Numbered from the stretch's first letter, positions 17,795 to 28,688 are shown. The stretch: 64,000 bases of DNA from Paradevosia sp036499825 (GCA_036499825.1 DASYCZ010000043.1:123209-187208); one strand, 5' to 3'. Notes: generated from the letters alone by a model not told the origin. Numbers and translations are program-made.

Positions 17795-17858
17795 TCGCGA
17801 TGAGCGAGCCTGGTGCCCTGCAGTATCGCCACCGGCAGGGCAGGGTGAGGACCTCGTT

Positions 17859-18985
17859 ATGACGGTAGCACTGAACCTGTTCATTCTCGCCGGTGAGCCT
17901 TCGGGTGACCGCATTGCCGCCGACCTCGTACGTCGGTTGCGCCTGCGTACATCGCTCGTCATTTCTGGCGTGGGCGGTGGCGACCTGATCGCCGAAGGCC
18001 TCGCGCCGCTTTTTCCCATGTCCGACCTGTCGGTGATGGGACTGTCCGATGTGCTCAAGCGCCTGCCGCTGCTGTTGTGGCGCATCGAGCAGACGGCCAG
18101 GGCCATCCTCAAGAGTAGGCCGGATATCGTGGTGCTGGTCGATGCGCAGGAATTCTCGGCGCGTCTCGCCAAGCGGCTGCGTGCCAAGGGGTTTGCATCC
18201 CCGATCCTGCTCTATGTCTCGCCCTCGGTGTGGGCTCGCCATCCGGAGCGGGCGGCGCAATTACGTCCGCTGTTCAACGAAGTTCTGGCCGTACTGCCGT
18301 TCGAGCCTGCGATTATGAAAAGGCTGGACGGTCCTCCGACATCCTATGTCGGCCATCCCGCTTTGGCTGAGCCCGCACCCCATCCCGTAGGGGGGCCAGA
18401 CCAGATCGCCCTGCTGCCTGGCAGCCGGTCCGGTGAATTGCGTCGGCATTTGCCGTTGCTGAAGGACGTCGCAGAGCGCCTGTCCGGGCGTTTTGGCATT
18501 GGGGGCTTCTTCCTGCCGACGCTGCCCGGGCTGGCAGATCGCCTCAAGGCTGAAGTCGGTGCCTGGAATGTCGATGTGGAGATCGTCAGCGATCGCGCCG
18601 AGCGTGACGCTCGCTACAGCCGCACCAGGCTCGCTTTGGCCACCGCCGGGACAGCCACGTTGGAGCTGGCTCTCGCCAATGTCCCCATGCTCGTGACCTA
18701 TGTGATGGAGCCGGCGCAGATCCGCTACTTCGAGCGGCTGGGGCGGCCTCGCGTTGGCCTGCCGAACATCATTCTCGCGGCTGACGTGACCCCGGAATTG
18801 ATCCTGCCGGGGCTGAGGCCGGCGCCGGTTCTGGCCGCAGCCGAAGAACTGCTCGGCAGCCCCAAAAAACTTCAGGCGCAGCGCGAGGCTTTCTCGCGGC
18901 TGCGCCTGATGATGGAGAACGGTCTGCCGGATGCCCCACGCCAGGACCCGGCGGACCGGGTACTGGCGCATCTGGGGCGCGTTAT

Positions 18986-18989
<4 letters not shown>
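17859..18989 (+). CDS. lpxB: Lipid-A-disaccharide synthase
   Basis: Glycosyltransferase (GT19) that joins lipid X and UDP-2,3-diacylglucosamine at the membrane. The 376-residue protein shows 'LFILAGEPSGDRIAADLVRR', 'LSVMGLSDVLKRLPLLL', 'YVSPSVWARHPERA', 'ALLPGSRSGELRRHLP' and 'ATAGTATLELALANVPMLV'. ATG 17859 was chosen because the first motif starts 6 residues later; the frame is open to 17670 but overlaps lpxA. A 20-codon reading frame (17800-17862) fills the gap from lpxA and overlaps this start as ATGA, which may couple translation. The end overlaps the convergent gltA by 4 bases. Confidence 0.95.
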
Positions 18990-20275
<1,286 letters not shown>

Positions 20276-20425
20276 ATTCCTCTCCTTGTGCGCCCCGGAA
20301 ACCCGGCAGTTTTCAGCCGCGAAGGGGCAGGGCTGCTGACATGTCGCAACCGGGTCTGAGGTATCCCATTTACCCTAACCTTGCAACAAAACCGCGAAGG
20401 CCGACGCGCACTTTCGGACGATCGC

Positions 20426-21847
20426 TCAGCGACCGGCGCTCTGATCGTTGAGGCGCGCCAATGCTTCGTCCTTGCCGATCAACACCATGACCTCAAAGAT
20501 GCCGGGCGAGACGGTCCGCCCCGTCAGGGCGGCGCGCAGAGGCTGGGCCACCTTGCCCAGTTTCAGCCCGTTGGCCTCGGCGAATTCACGCGCTGCACCA
20601 TCGAGCGCTGCTACCGACCAATCGTTGAGGCCGCGCAGAATACCGGTGAAATTGCCGATCATGGCGCGGGACTCGTCGGTGAGCTGCGCGCTGGCGCTGG
20701 CATCGATGGCAAGCGGGCGCTGGACATAGATGAACTGTGCCAGATCAATGAGTTCCAGCACCGTCTTGGCACGCGGCTGCAGCTCCGGCAGGGCCGCCAG
20801 CACCGTGTCCTTGTTCTGGGTCAGGCCGACGAGATCGGCATTGCGGCCCACTTCCTCGGCGGTCGCCACCATCACGTCATAGAGACGCTGTGGCTTGGCC
20901 TCGCGGATATAGTGCCCGTTGATGCTCTCGAGCTTGACGAAATCGAAGCGCGCCGCACCCTTGTTGAGCGCATCGAGAGAAAACCAGTCGACCATCTGCT
21001 CGGTCGAGAACATCTCGTCATCGCCATGCGACCAGCCCAGCCGCGCCAGATAGTTGCGCATGGCCTCGGGCAGATAACCCATCTGCCGATAGGCCTCGAC
21101 GCCCAGGGCGCCGTGACGCTTGGAAAGTTTGGCGCCGTCCGGCCCGTGAATCAGCGGGATATGCGCCATCTCCGGCACTTCCCAGTCCATGCCGTTGTAG
21201 ATTACGATCTGCCGGGCAGCATTGGTGAGGTGGTCGTCGCCGCGGATAATATGCGTTACGCCCATGTCGTGATCATCGACCACAACGGCAAGCATATAGG
21301 TGGGCGTGCCGTCCGAGCGGAGGATAATGAAATCGTCGAGATTTTCCGTCCTGAACACGACCTCACCCTGCACATGATCATGAACGACGATCTCGCCCGA
21401 AAGCGGCGCCTTGATGCGGATGACCGGGGCCACGCCCTCGGGAGCCTCGGCCGGGTCGCGATCCCGCCAATACCCGTTATAGCGCGGAGGCTTGCCGGCG
21501 GCGCGGGCCTCCTCGCGCATCTGGCTCAACTCCTCGGGCGAACAATAGCATTTGTAGGCATGCCCGAGCGCCAGCAATTGATGGGCGATCTCGGCATGGC
21601 GCGCCGCGCGCCCGAACTGCAGGATCGGCTCGCCGTCCCAATCGAGGCCCAGCCAGCGCAGTCCGTCATAGATCGCCTCGATGGCGGCCTCGGTCGAGCG
21701 CTCGCGGTCGGTGTCCTCGATGCGCAGCAGCATCTTGCCGCCGGTGTGGCGTGAGAAAGCCCAATTGAACAAAGCCGTGCGCGCGCCACCAATGTGCAGA
21801 TAGCCGGTGGGCGATGGGGCAAAACGGGTGACGACGGGCTTGGTCAT
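20426..21847 (-). CDS. gltX: Glutamyl-tRNA synthetase
   Basis: Class I aminoacyl-tRNA synthetase of 473 residues. The HIGH-type motif is in 'APSPTGYLHIGGARTALFNW' and the KMSKS-type motif is 'KLSKRHGALG'. The N-terminus was placed at 21847 ('MTKPVVTRFAPSPTG'); the frame is open another 106 codons upstream but that part overlaps comEC and is not family-like. Alphaproteobacteria often carry two GltX copies, one sometimes acting on tRNA(Gln); which one this is cannot be told. It diverges from comEC with 72 bases between the start codons. Confidence 0.95.
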   Translation of the reverse strand: MTKPVVTRFAPSPTGYLHIGGARTALFNWAFSRHTGGKMLLRIEDTDRERSTEAAIEAIYDGLRWLGLDWDGEPILQFGRAARHAEIAHQLLALGHAYKCYCSPEELSQMREEARAAGKPPRYNGYWRDRDPAEAPEGVAPVIRIKAPLSGEIVVHDHVQGEVVFRTENLDDFIILRSDGTPTYMLAVVVDDHDMGVTHIIRGDDHLTNAARQIVIYNGMDWEVPEMAHIPLIHGPDGAKLSKRHGALGVEAYRQMGYLPEAMRNYLARLGWSHGDDEMFSTEQMVDWFSLDALNKGAARFDFVKLESINGHYIREAKPQRLYDVMVATAEEVGRNADLVGLTQNKDTVLAALPELQPRAKTVLELIDLAQFIYVQRPLAIDASASAQLTDESRAMIGNFTGILRGLNDWSVAALDGAAREFAEANGLKLGKVAQPLRAALTGRTVSPGIFEVMVLIGKDEALARLNDQSAGR

Positions 21848-21919
21848 GATACTCGGCAACAGGGGATTGGATCGGGTCCCGTGTGTAGCACAGGCTCGGC
21901 CCAGCGCAAGGGCAGGGCA

Positions 21920-24070
21920 ATGGTGGTAACGGAAACCGCCGGCATCACGCTGGCCCCCGAAGCGCAACCACTGGTTGTTGCGCCGCGACCGCCGCAACTG
22001 CCGGCGCCGCGGATTGCCGTACCTCCGCAACGATCGCGCCGGCTTCGCCTGGGATTTGCTGCGAGCGTCGCCAAGGCACTGGAGCAGCGCCGGTTCTTCA
22101 CGCTGCTGCCGTTTGCCGTCATAGCCGGGCTGGTGACCTATGTGAGCGCCGGCAGTGAGCCGCAATCATTGGTGTTGTGGGGCGTCGGCATCGTGGCGGT
22201 CATTGCTCTGATCGTCAGCATCCGCAGCATAGCCATCTTCAGGGCAGTGGGCCTGTTCGCCGCATTCTGGTTCGGGTTTTCGCTTCTGGCAGTGCATGGC
22301 GCCGTGTTTGGTACCACGATGCTGGGTTACTCCGCCTACGGCACCTTTACGATGACGGTCGATGACGTCATTTCGGAGCAGGCTGAAGTGCAGCGAGTGA
22401 TCGTTTCGCACGTCGTGCCGGATGCCGACACCAAGCCGGTGCCGCTGCGCCGCGCCCGGTTGTTCGTCCGCAACGGCGCGAAGCTGCGTCCCGGAGACGT
22501 CATCGCGGGCAAGGTGCGCTTCTATCCAACGCCAGGACCGGCCGTGCCGGGCTCCTACGACGCCCAGTTCAACGGCTATTTCGATGGCATCGGCGCCTAT
22601 GCGACGACCATCGGGCCGCTCGCCATCGTATCGGCCGGCAGCGCGCCGGATCCCGAGCGCCTGATCTCCGGCATACGCACCGATATTGCCGATCGCATCG
22701 ATGCGGTCCTGGCGCAGCCCGCCGCAGGCATTGCGCGCTCCATCGTCAATGGCGATCAGAGCGCGGTCACCGAACAAGCGCGCGATACAATGGCGGATGC
22801 CGGCCTCGCGCATGTATTGTCGATCTCCGGGTTGCACCTCACCCTCGTTGCGGGCGGCGTCTTCGTCATCGTGCGGTTGCTGCTGGCCGCGTCGCACACG
22901 CTGCTATCCCTTCCGGTCAAGCGTCTTGCTGCACTCGCCGCCATCGCCGCGGCGACGCTCTATTATTCCATCTCCGGCGGCAACGTCGCGGCACTGCGCT
23001 CGACCATCATGATCATCCTGGTGTTCGGCGCCACCATCGTGGGCCGCCGGGCGCTGACGATGCGCAACGTTGCCATCGCAGCGCTTGCCGTCATCGTCAC
23101 CGACCCATCCGGTGTCTTCGGCCCGAGCTTTCAGCTGTCGTTCTCGGCCGTCGTGGCCCTGGTCGGCGCCTATGAGATGCTGCGGCCACGAAGCGGCAAG
23201 GATGGCCGGTTGCGGCGACTGATCGGATATTTCACCGGCATCGGCACCACCAGCCTCATCGCCGGCGCCGCGACAGTGCTGTTCTCGATCTACCACTTCC
23301 AGCAAACCTCGCCGCTGAGCGTCCTCGCCAACCTCATCGCCTTGCCGCTGGTCGGCATCGTCATGATGCCGGCGGCCCTGGTCTCCGTGCTCGCCATGCC
23401 CTTCGGCTTCGAACGCTGGCCGCTCATCGTCATGGGCTGGTCCGTGGATCGCATGCTCGACAGCGCCGCGCTGGTGGCGCATCTCAGCGAGCATTTGCGG
23501 GCCAGTCCCTTGCTGACGCCCTTGTCGCTGATCATCGGGCTGGCGGCGCTGGCCTGGTTCTCATTCCTGCCCGACCGTTGGCGCTTGCTCGGTCCGGTCC
23601 TGGCAATACCGCTGGTCATCTGCCTGGCGGTTGATCGGCCCCCCGATATTCTTGTCGCCGACAGCACCCGCGCGCTCGCCGTTCGCGTCGAAAGCGGATT
23701 GGCGCTGGCCGACGGCAAGCCGGGCTCTTTTGCCGTCACGGTCTGGGGCGATACCTATGGCGCGGCATTGCAGCCGGTCGCCGCGACGCAAAAGCATTGC
23801 GACGAGCTTGGCTGTCTTTTCACCGGCGCCGCCGGCTTCCGGGTCGCGGAAGTCCTGAACCCTGCGGCCTTCCCAGAGGATTGCGAAAGCGCCAACCTCG
23901 TCGTCACGCACGACTACGCGCCCGGCTATTGCCGCGCGGAAACCACCGTGATCGATGCCATAGATCTGCGCCGAGGCGGGGTGCACTGGTTACGCTGGCT
24001 CGGCGACCGGTTCGAGATTCGCCCCGCAGTGGCCGATCTCAATCGGCCTTGGCGAGCCGCGCCACGCTGA
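21920..24070 (+). CDS. ComEC/Rec2-family membrane DNA-uptake protein
   Basis: Putative inner-membrane channel for incoming single-stranded DNA. The 716-residue protein has an N-terminal Pro/Arg-rich cytoplasmic part, several membrane segments with a DUF4131-like domain, then the competence domain with 'GDQSAVTEQARDTMADAGLAHVLSISGLHLTLVAGG' features (the ISGLH motif is diagnostic) and about eight more membrane segments. The C-terminal soluble part (about 600-716) lacks any HxHxDH metallo-beta-lactamase motif. The start ATG 21920 was chosen over an open upstream extension that overlaps gltX. The gene end overlaps the end of the convergent beta-galactosidase gene by 32 bases. Confidence 0.88.
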   Translation: MVVTETAGITLAPEAQPLVVAPRPPQLPAPRIAVPPQRSRRLRLGFAASVAKALEQRRFFTLLPFAVIAGLVTYVSAGSEPQSLVLWGVGIVAVIALIVSIRSIAIFRAVGLFAAFWFGFSLLAVHGAVFGTTMLGYSAYGTFTMTVDDVISEQAEVQRVIVSHVVPDADTKPVPLRRARLFVRNGAKLRPGDVIAGKVRFYPTPGPAVPGSYDAQFNGYFDGIGAYATTIGPLAIVSAGSAPDPERLISGIRTDIADRIDAVLAQPAAGIARSIVNGDQSAVTEQARDTMADAGLAHVLSISGLHLTLVAGGVFVIVRLLLAASHTLLSLPVKRLAALAAIAAATLYYSISGGNVAALRSTIMIILVFGATIVGRRALTMRNVAIAALAVIVTDPSGVFGPSFQLSFSAVVALVGAYEMLRPRSGKDGRLRRLIGYFTGIGTTSLIAGAATVLFSIYHFQQTSPLSVLANLIALPLVGIVMMPAALVSVLAMPFGFERWPLIVMGWSVDRMLDSAALVAHLSEHLRASPLLTPLSLIIGLAALAWFSFLPDRWRLLGPVLAIPLVICLAVDRPPDILVADSTRALAVRVESGLALADGKPGSFAVTVWGDTYGAALQPVAATQKHCDELGCLFTGAAGFRVAEVLNPAAFPEDCESANLVVTHDYAPGYCRAETTVIDAIDLRRGGVHWLRWLGDRFEIRPAVADLNRPWRAAPR

Positions 24071-25997
24071 TGCCCGCGGCGGGCAACTGCGTGCTGCCGA
24101 TCACATAGCCGGTTTCGTCCTGGGCCGGCGTCAACGTTGCGGCTGTCGCCGAATAGTTGAAATACACCCGGAAGCCATCGCGCACGCGGCAACGCACGCC
24201 GGCAGGCAGGGTAAGTGTTTCGATGTCGGCCTCATCGAGCATGCGGTCGATGACCCGCTGCATCAGAGCCCGGTCGCCGGCCGCCGCGAGATAGAACAGC
24301 TTGCCTTGCGACACGAGGACCGGAAAACCTTCCTCGTCTTCGATTTCAACTTCGGCGCGCGTTTCCAGCCGCTCCCGCCACAGCCTTACCGCGCCGCCGC
24401 CCTTGACCGCAGTGCTATGCGCCGGATTGCTGCTGTCGATCCGCATCACCCTGGCGTCGAGCATGTTGCTGGGCAGATCAGGCGCAAGTCCAGCCGGAAT
24501 GGTGAAGTCACCGGTCTTGGAGCCGGTACGGGGGCCAATCAGCAGATGGCCGTCATAAGCGCCGATGGCGCCGCGCAATTCCTCGCTCCAGGCGAACACT
24601 GCCGGGATGATCACGAGGTCATAGCCGGCGAAATCCTTCGTATCGGGCGGCAGGATATCGACATCGACGCCTCGCTTGCGGAGCGGCACATAGGCGGCGC
24701 GCACCTGCGCGTGGTGTGAAAAGCCCTTGGCCTGGGGCTGGATCTGCCAGGCCCATTCGCTCTCATAGTCGTAGACGATGGCGACACGTGCCTTGCCTGC
24801 GACACCGCCGATCCCGGTTTGCTTCAATTCACGCGCCACCTGGCTCGCTTCATCGAAGGCCGGGGCCGGCTCGCTATCGGGCCGCAACAGGCCCGCATGC
24901 ATTTGCTCCTGGGCCGAATGATATTGGCGCCAGCGGAAATAGGAGACGACCTCGGCACCATGGGCGAATGCTTCCCAAGTCCATAGCCGCGCCATGCCGG
25001 GCAGGGGATCGGGATTGTAGCTGGCCCAGTTCACCGGACCGGGCTGCTGCTCCATGATCCACCAGCGACCGCGGCCGACGGCGCGGTAGATGTCATGCTG
25101 CAACCCTTGGGCATCCGGCTCGCCCTGCCGCATATAGAGGGCCTTGGTTTCGGCGCTCTCGTCGCTGACGTCGAGATGCCCGAGCGGGTAGGAGTCCCAA
25201 CTGGCGACGTCGATCGTCTTGGCCAGGTCATAGTGATCGAATTGCGTGAACCGGCCCATGAAATTATGAATCACCGGCAGGTCCGGTCGTGCCGCCTTCA
25301 TCAGGTCGAACTGCACTTTGTTGAAGGCAGCCACCTGGTCGGACGAGTACCGCCGGAAGTCGAGGCTGGCGGCGGGATTGGGCTCGGTCACGGTGAGCAG
25401 AGGTAGGTCGATCTGCTCGAAATCATTGTATTCCATCGACCAGAAGACATTGCCCCAGGCCTGGTTCAACGTCTCGATGGTGCCGTAGCGCGCCTTGAGC
25501 CAGGTACGGAAGCCGAGGCGTGCCGCCTCCGAATAGGAATATGTAGTGTTGTGGCAGCCATATTCGTTGTCGGTCTGCCAGCCCCCGAGCGCAGCATGCT
25601 GCCCCACCTTTTCGATGAGCAGGCGCGTAATGCGCGCGCATTCTTGGCGATAGCCGAGGTGAGAAAAGCAATAGTGCCGGCGCGAGCCGAAATTGCGCGG
25701 CCGGCCATCCTCGTCGATAGCCACCATGTCCGGATGCTTGTCCATCATCCAGCGCGGCGGCGTGGCGGTGGGGGTGCCGAGAATAACCTTCAACCCATGA
25801 CGCCCCAGCGTGTCCATGGCCTCGACCAACCAGTCGAGATGCATGTCGCCCGGGCGCGGCTCCAGTTTCGACCAGGCGAATTCGCCGATCCGCACATAGC
25901 TGATGCCGACCTCGGCCATCCGCGCCGCATCCTTGTCCCAGAGCGCTTGCGGCCAATGTTCAGGGTAATAGCAGACGCCCAGCGTTGGGGTGGTCAT
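24039..25997 (-). CDS. Beta-galactosidase, GH42 family
   Basis: Hydrolyses terminal beta-galactosides; cytosolic, since no signal peptide is seen. The 652-residue protein has the GH42 N-terminal TIM barrel ('LGVCYYPEHWPQALWDKDAARMAEVGISYVRIGEFAWS' region), 'ILGTPTATPPRWM', the acid/base region 'GWQTDNEYGCHNT' and the nucleophile region 'WWIMEQQPGPVNW' near residue 325, then a trimerisation and a C-terminal domain. The start 25997 ('MTTPTLGVCYYPE') is fixed by the barrel's first strand. It is the last gene of the leftward sugar-acid operon, 10 bases after the SMP-30 gene. Substrate (lactose or plant arabinogalactan oligosaccharides) is not settled. Confidence 0.92.
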   Translation of the reverse strand: MTTPTLGVCYYPEHWPQALWDKDAARMAEVGISYVRIGEFAWSKLEPRPGDMHLDWLVEAMDTLGRHGLKVILGTPTATPPRWMMDKHPDMVAIDEDGRPRNFGSRRHYCFSHLGYRQECARITRLLIEKVGQHAALGGWQTDNEYGCHNTTYSYSEAARLGFRTWLKARYGTIETLNQAWGNVFWSMEYNDFEQIDLPLLTVTEPNPAASLDFRRYSSDQVAAFNKVQFDLMKAARPDLPVIHNFMGRFTQFDHYDLAKTIDVASWDSYPLGHLDVSDESAETKALYMRQGEPDAQGLQHDIYRAVGRGRWWIMEQQPGPVNWASYNPDPLPGMARLWTWEAFAHGAEVVSYFRWRQYHSAQEQMHAGLLRPDSEPAPAFDEASQVARELKQTGIGGVAGKARVAIVYDYESEWAWQIQPQAKGFSHHAQVRAAYVPLRKRGVDVDILPPDTKDFAGYDLVIIPAVFAWSEELRGAIGAYDGHLLIGPRTGSKTGDFTIPAGLAPDLPSNMLDARVMRIDSSNPAHSTAVKGGGAVRLWRERLETRAEVEIEDEEGFPVLVSQGKLFYLAAAGDRALMQRVIDRMLDEADIETLTLPAGVRCRVRDGFRVYFNYSATAATLTPAQDETGYVIGSTQLPAAGISVARLAKAD

Positions 25998-26007
25998 GTG
26001 GTCACTC

Positions 26008-26883
26008 TTAGAGCTTGAGAAACGGTTCGGTCTGACCCGCGACATCGAGATCGATAGCGAAGACGCCGCCCGCATGCGGCTCGTTGTTGAGCTCGGCTCC
26101 GGTCATGTGTTCGCGGGCTGTGGTGATGAACATCGTCTTGCGATCCGCGCCCCCGAAAGCCGGGCAGGTGATGCGGCTGACGGGCAGTTCGATGGTACGG
26201 ACCTCGCGTCCGTCCGGCGCATGACGGACGACGCAACTCCCGCCCCAGCGGGCGCTCCACAAAAACCCCTCAGTGTCTACCACCGCGCCATCGGGCGAGC
26301 CGCGATCGACCTCCGCAAAGATCGACCATTCGCCGATCGGCAGGCCGGTTTCCGGATCGAGGTCGCATTTGAGGATCTTGTTGGTCGGCGTATCGGCGAA
26401 ATAGGCGATGCGTCCGTCAGGCGAAAAGCAGATGGAATTGGTGATGGTCACCTGATCGAGGATACGCTCGAGCCTGCCAGCGCGAAACTGATAGACGGCG
26501 CCGGCTCCAGGCTCATTATCGCCACGCCGGCTCATGCTGCCGATCCAGAAGCCGCCGGCCGGATGCATGCGGGAATCATTGGAGCGGTTGCCTGGCTTGT
26601 CGGCCTCGAACGGCGTGATGACGCTGCGTTCGTCGGTGCTGAGCCTGAGCTTGAGTAAAGCGCCCGCCGAGGCGATCGCCAGCGTATCCTTGTCGATGAC
26701 GGCGGCGGCTGAAACCGGTTGATCGAAAGTGAAGCGGTCGACGATGCGGCCGGTGGCTTCGGCGCTGAACATGGTCCGGTTGGGAATGTCGAACCAGAAC
26801 AGTCGGTCATGCAAATGATGCCAGAACGGCCCTTCGCCGGTCTCGCAACGGCTGTCGATCAGCAGTTCGGCGCGATCGTTCAT
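26008..26883 (-). CDS. SMP-30/gluconolactonase/LRE-family sugar lactonase
   Basis: Predicted to open a sugar lactone such as galactono-1,4-lactone to the free acid. The 291-residue six-bladed propeller begins with the metal-ligand region 'CETGEGPFWHHLHDRLFWFD', and carries 'NDSRMHPAGGFWIGSMS', 'ITNSICFSPDGRIAYFADTP' (Asn ligand) and 'SPDGAVVDTEGFLWSARWGG' (Asp ligand). Its start overlaps the end of the aldolase gene by 4 bases (ATGA), so they are one operon. The context of KDPGal aldolase, KDGal kinase and beta-galactosidase supports galactonolactone as substrate; the family also includes arabino-, xylono- and gluconolactonases. Confidence 0.87.
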   Translation of the reverse strand: MNDRAELLIDSRCETGEGPFWHHLHDRLFWFDIPNRTMFSAEATGRIVDRFTFDQPVSAAAVIDKDTLAIASAGALLKLRLSTDERSVITPFEADKPGNRSNDSRMHPAGGFWIGSMSRRGDNEPGAGAVYQFRAGRLERILDQVTITNSICFSPDGRIAYFADTPTNKILKCDLDPETGLPIGEWSIFAEVDRGSPDGAVVDTEGFLWSARWGGSCVVRHAPDGREVRTIELPVSRITCPAFGGADRKTMFITTAREHMTGAELNNEPHAGGVFAIDLDVAGQTEPFLKL

Positions 26884-27500
26884 TGCGGCCTGCTGCCATC
26901 ATAGGCGGCAACCGCGGCCTTGGCGCGTTCGCCGATTTCGGCGGCGCCACGCCCGGGTGTGTAGAGATAGGTCCCGAGACCGAAGCCGGCGCAGCCTGCC
27001 GCGAAATACTCGCCGAAATTGTCCGGGTTGGCGCCGCCCACCGCATAAAGCGGCAGCTTGGGCGGCAGCACCGCCTTCATGGCCTTGATGCCTTTTGGCC
27101 CCAGTACTTCGGCGGGGAAGAATTTGAGGCCCGTCGCGCCGGCATTGATCGCCCGGAAGGCATCGCTGGGTGTGAACACGCCGGGATAGGATTTCAGCGT
27201 CAGCCGCACGGTTTCCTCGATCACCTTCTTGTTGGTGTCGGGCGAAACCACGAATGTGCCACCCGCGTCAGCCACGCGCTGCACATCGCGCCGTGACAGC
27301 ACGGTGCCCGCACCAATGGCAGCCCGTGCTTCGAACGTCTCGGCCGCGCGCTCGATACTGGTGAAGGCATCGGGCGAATTCAGCGGCACTTCGATCATGG
27401 TAATGCCGGCCTCGATCAGGGCGTCGCACGCCCCGATGATGTCGTCTGGGGTAATGCCGCGAAGGATGGCGATGAGGTGGCGGTGTTCAGTCATGGTCAT
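26880..27500 (-). CDS. dgoA: 2-dehydro-3-deoxy-6-phosphogalactonate aldolase
   Basis: Splits KDPGal to pyruvate and glyceraldehyde-3-phosphate in the De Ley-Doudoroff route. The 206-residue class I aldolase shows 'LIAILRGITPDD', 'GITMIEVPLNSPDAFTSIE' (catalytic Glu), 'AAIGAGTVLS' and the Schiff-base Lys in 'GATGLKFFPAEVLGP'. 'LNSPDAFTSI' and the neighbouring kinase favour KDPGal over KDPG. Start: ATG 27500 overlaps the stop of the kinase gene (ATGA); a second ATG is two codons further. The open frame upstream of 27500 is only a shadow of the kinase gene. Confidence 0.92.
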   Translation of the reverse strand: MTMTEHRHLIAILRGITPDDIIGACDALIEAGITMIEVPLNSPDAFTSIERAAETFEARAAIGAGTVLSRRDVQRVADAGGTFVVSPDTNKKVIEETVRLTLKSYPGVFTPSDAFRAINAGATGLKFFPAEVLGPKGIKAMKAVLPPKLPLYAVGGANPDNFGEYFAAGCAGFGLGTYLYTPGRGAAEIGERAKAAVAAYDGSRPQ

Positions 27501-28420
27501 GCCTGTTTTCTGGCGGCCTTGAGCCCGGCGAGCGTGGCCTCGGTCGCATCGATGATCGTGGTGCGCGCGCCGAGGGCGGCGAAGCCCTTGGCATAGAGCG
27601 CACAGAGACTGGAACTGCCGATCAGCGGGATTTCCGCTTCGCCGATCCAGTCGCGCTGTCCGCCGATCTCGGTGCCGATCAACAGGCCCGAAAGGAACCC
27701 GGCGCACCAGTCCGGCGGACGACCTGAAAGCAGCGAGCCGGCCCGCACCTTGAACAGCACGCTGGTGAGTTTTTGCGGTGCCTCGAGCCCCAGCGTCAAG
27801 CCGGCATCGAAGCCCGCGCCGCGCTCGGGACCATCCGTGCGTCCCGCCAAGGAATGGCGCAGCACCGAATAGTGCCCAAGAATGTCATAGAGCTCACCGG
27901 TCATGACGGTGGCGAATTGCTCGACGCGACTCCCGGTCAGCTGCGCCCATTTCGAATGCGTACCCGGCATGACCGCCACGCCCGAAAACCCCGGCAGCAA
28001 GGCCGCAAGCCCCAGCAACTGCGTTTCCTCGCCGCGCATGACGTCCTCGGCGGTTGCGGTTTTCTGGCAGACGCCGGGGAGGATGCGGGGCGCCAGCCGT
28101 GAATTGGGCATTTCCGGCTGTACGGCACCGAAGATCAGCCCGCCAAGATCGGCCGGCGCATCGAGATAGGGGGCCTCCAGCCAGCCTTGCCGCGCGCCCG
28201 CCATGCCGCAGATGATCACATCGACATGGCCGTTGCCGATATCGGCGGTATCGCCGAGAAGCGTCGCCAATACGGCGGGGTAGTCCGCCGGTTTAAGCGT
28301 CCCCATGCCCTGGCCGGAACTGCGTGAAAACGTCGTGGCGCCGTCGGCGGCAACGCCCCAGGCCCTCAGGTTGGACGTACCCCAGTCCACCGCGACCCAT
28401 TCTGCCGGCATCGCACTCAA
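27497..28420 (-). CDS. dgoK: 2-dehydro-3-deoxygalactonokinase
   Basis: Phosphorylates 2-keto-3-deoxygalactonate at C6 before the aldolase step. The 307-residue protein has the DgoK N-terminal ATPase-fold signature 'WVAVDWGTSNLRAWGV', 'IICGMAGARQGWLEAPY', 'LPGVCQKTATAEDVMRGEET' and 'VMPGTHSKWAQL'. It is the first gene of the leftward operon dgoK-dgoA-lactonase-beta-galactosidase, and the first three genes overlap by 4 bases each. It diverges from the dehydratase gene across a 268-base regulatory region. Confidence 0.92.
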   Translation of the reverse strand: MSAMPAEWVAVDWGTSNLRAWGVAADGATTFSRSSGQGMGTLKPADYPAVLATLLGDTADIGNGHVDVIICGMAGARQGWLEAPYLDAPADLGGLIFGAVQPEMPNSRLAPRILPGVCQKTATAEDVMRGEETQLLGLAALLPGFSGVAVMPGTHSKWAQLTGSRVEQFATVMTGELYDILGHYSVLRHSLAGRTDGPERGAGFDAGLTLGLEAPQKLTSVLFKVRAGSLLSGRPPDWCAGFLSGLLIGTEIGGQRDWIGEAEIPLIGSSSLCALYAKGFAALGARTTIIDATEATLAGLKAARKQA

Positions 28421-28688
28421 CTTGCCCCTCCAGCGCGCCTTTGGCGCGGTATTCTGTATCGTTTGCGTTCGAGCCTAGCCTGTTCGTCCGCCGATCGGCT
28501 AGATGGAATCGGCGCGGCCATTGTTGATATCCGTCTTTTTGCTGCATATCGGATTTTTGCGAAATCCATGTGATGTCGCCGCAATTTTCGCTCGAAAGCG
28601 ATTCCCATGCCGCGCCCGAATGGACTATAACCAAAACTGGAATGGAAGAACGCGCCGATGGCTTCGGGCGCGGTGGAGGATGAAGACA
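28421..28688. promoter_or_regulatory. Divergent promoter region of the galactonate genes
   Basis: Intergenic region between dgoK (leftward) and the dehydratase (rightward). It is more AT-rich than its flanks. Around 28528-28560 there are two similar half-sites in opposite orientation (ATATCCG and CATATCGGAT), and at 28587-28602 a TTTTCGCTCGAAAGCGATT palindrome-like stretch; either could be an operator. No regulator gene is found beside the cluster. The ribosome binding site of the dehydratase is GGAGGA at 28675-28680. Confidence 0.45.

Noticed and set aside
28503..28688. Longer N-terminus for the IlvD/Edd dehydratase
   Set aside because: The extension has no family similarity, lies in the promoter region, and a good ribosome binding site precedes ATG 28689.
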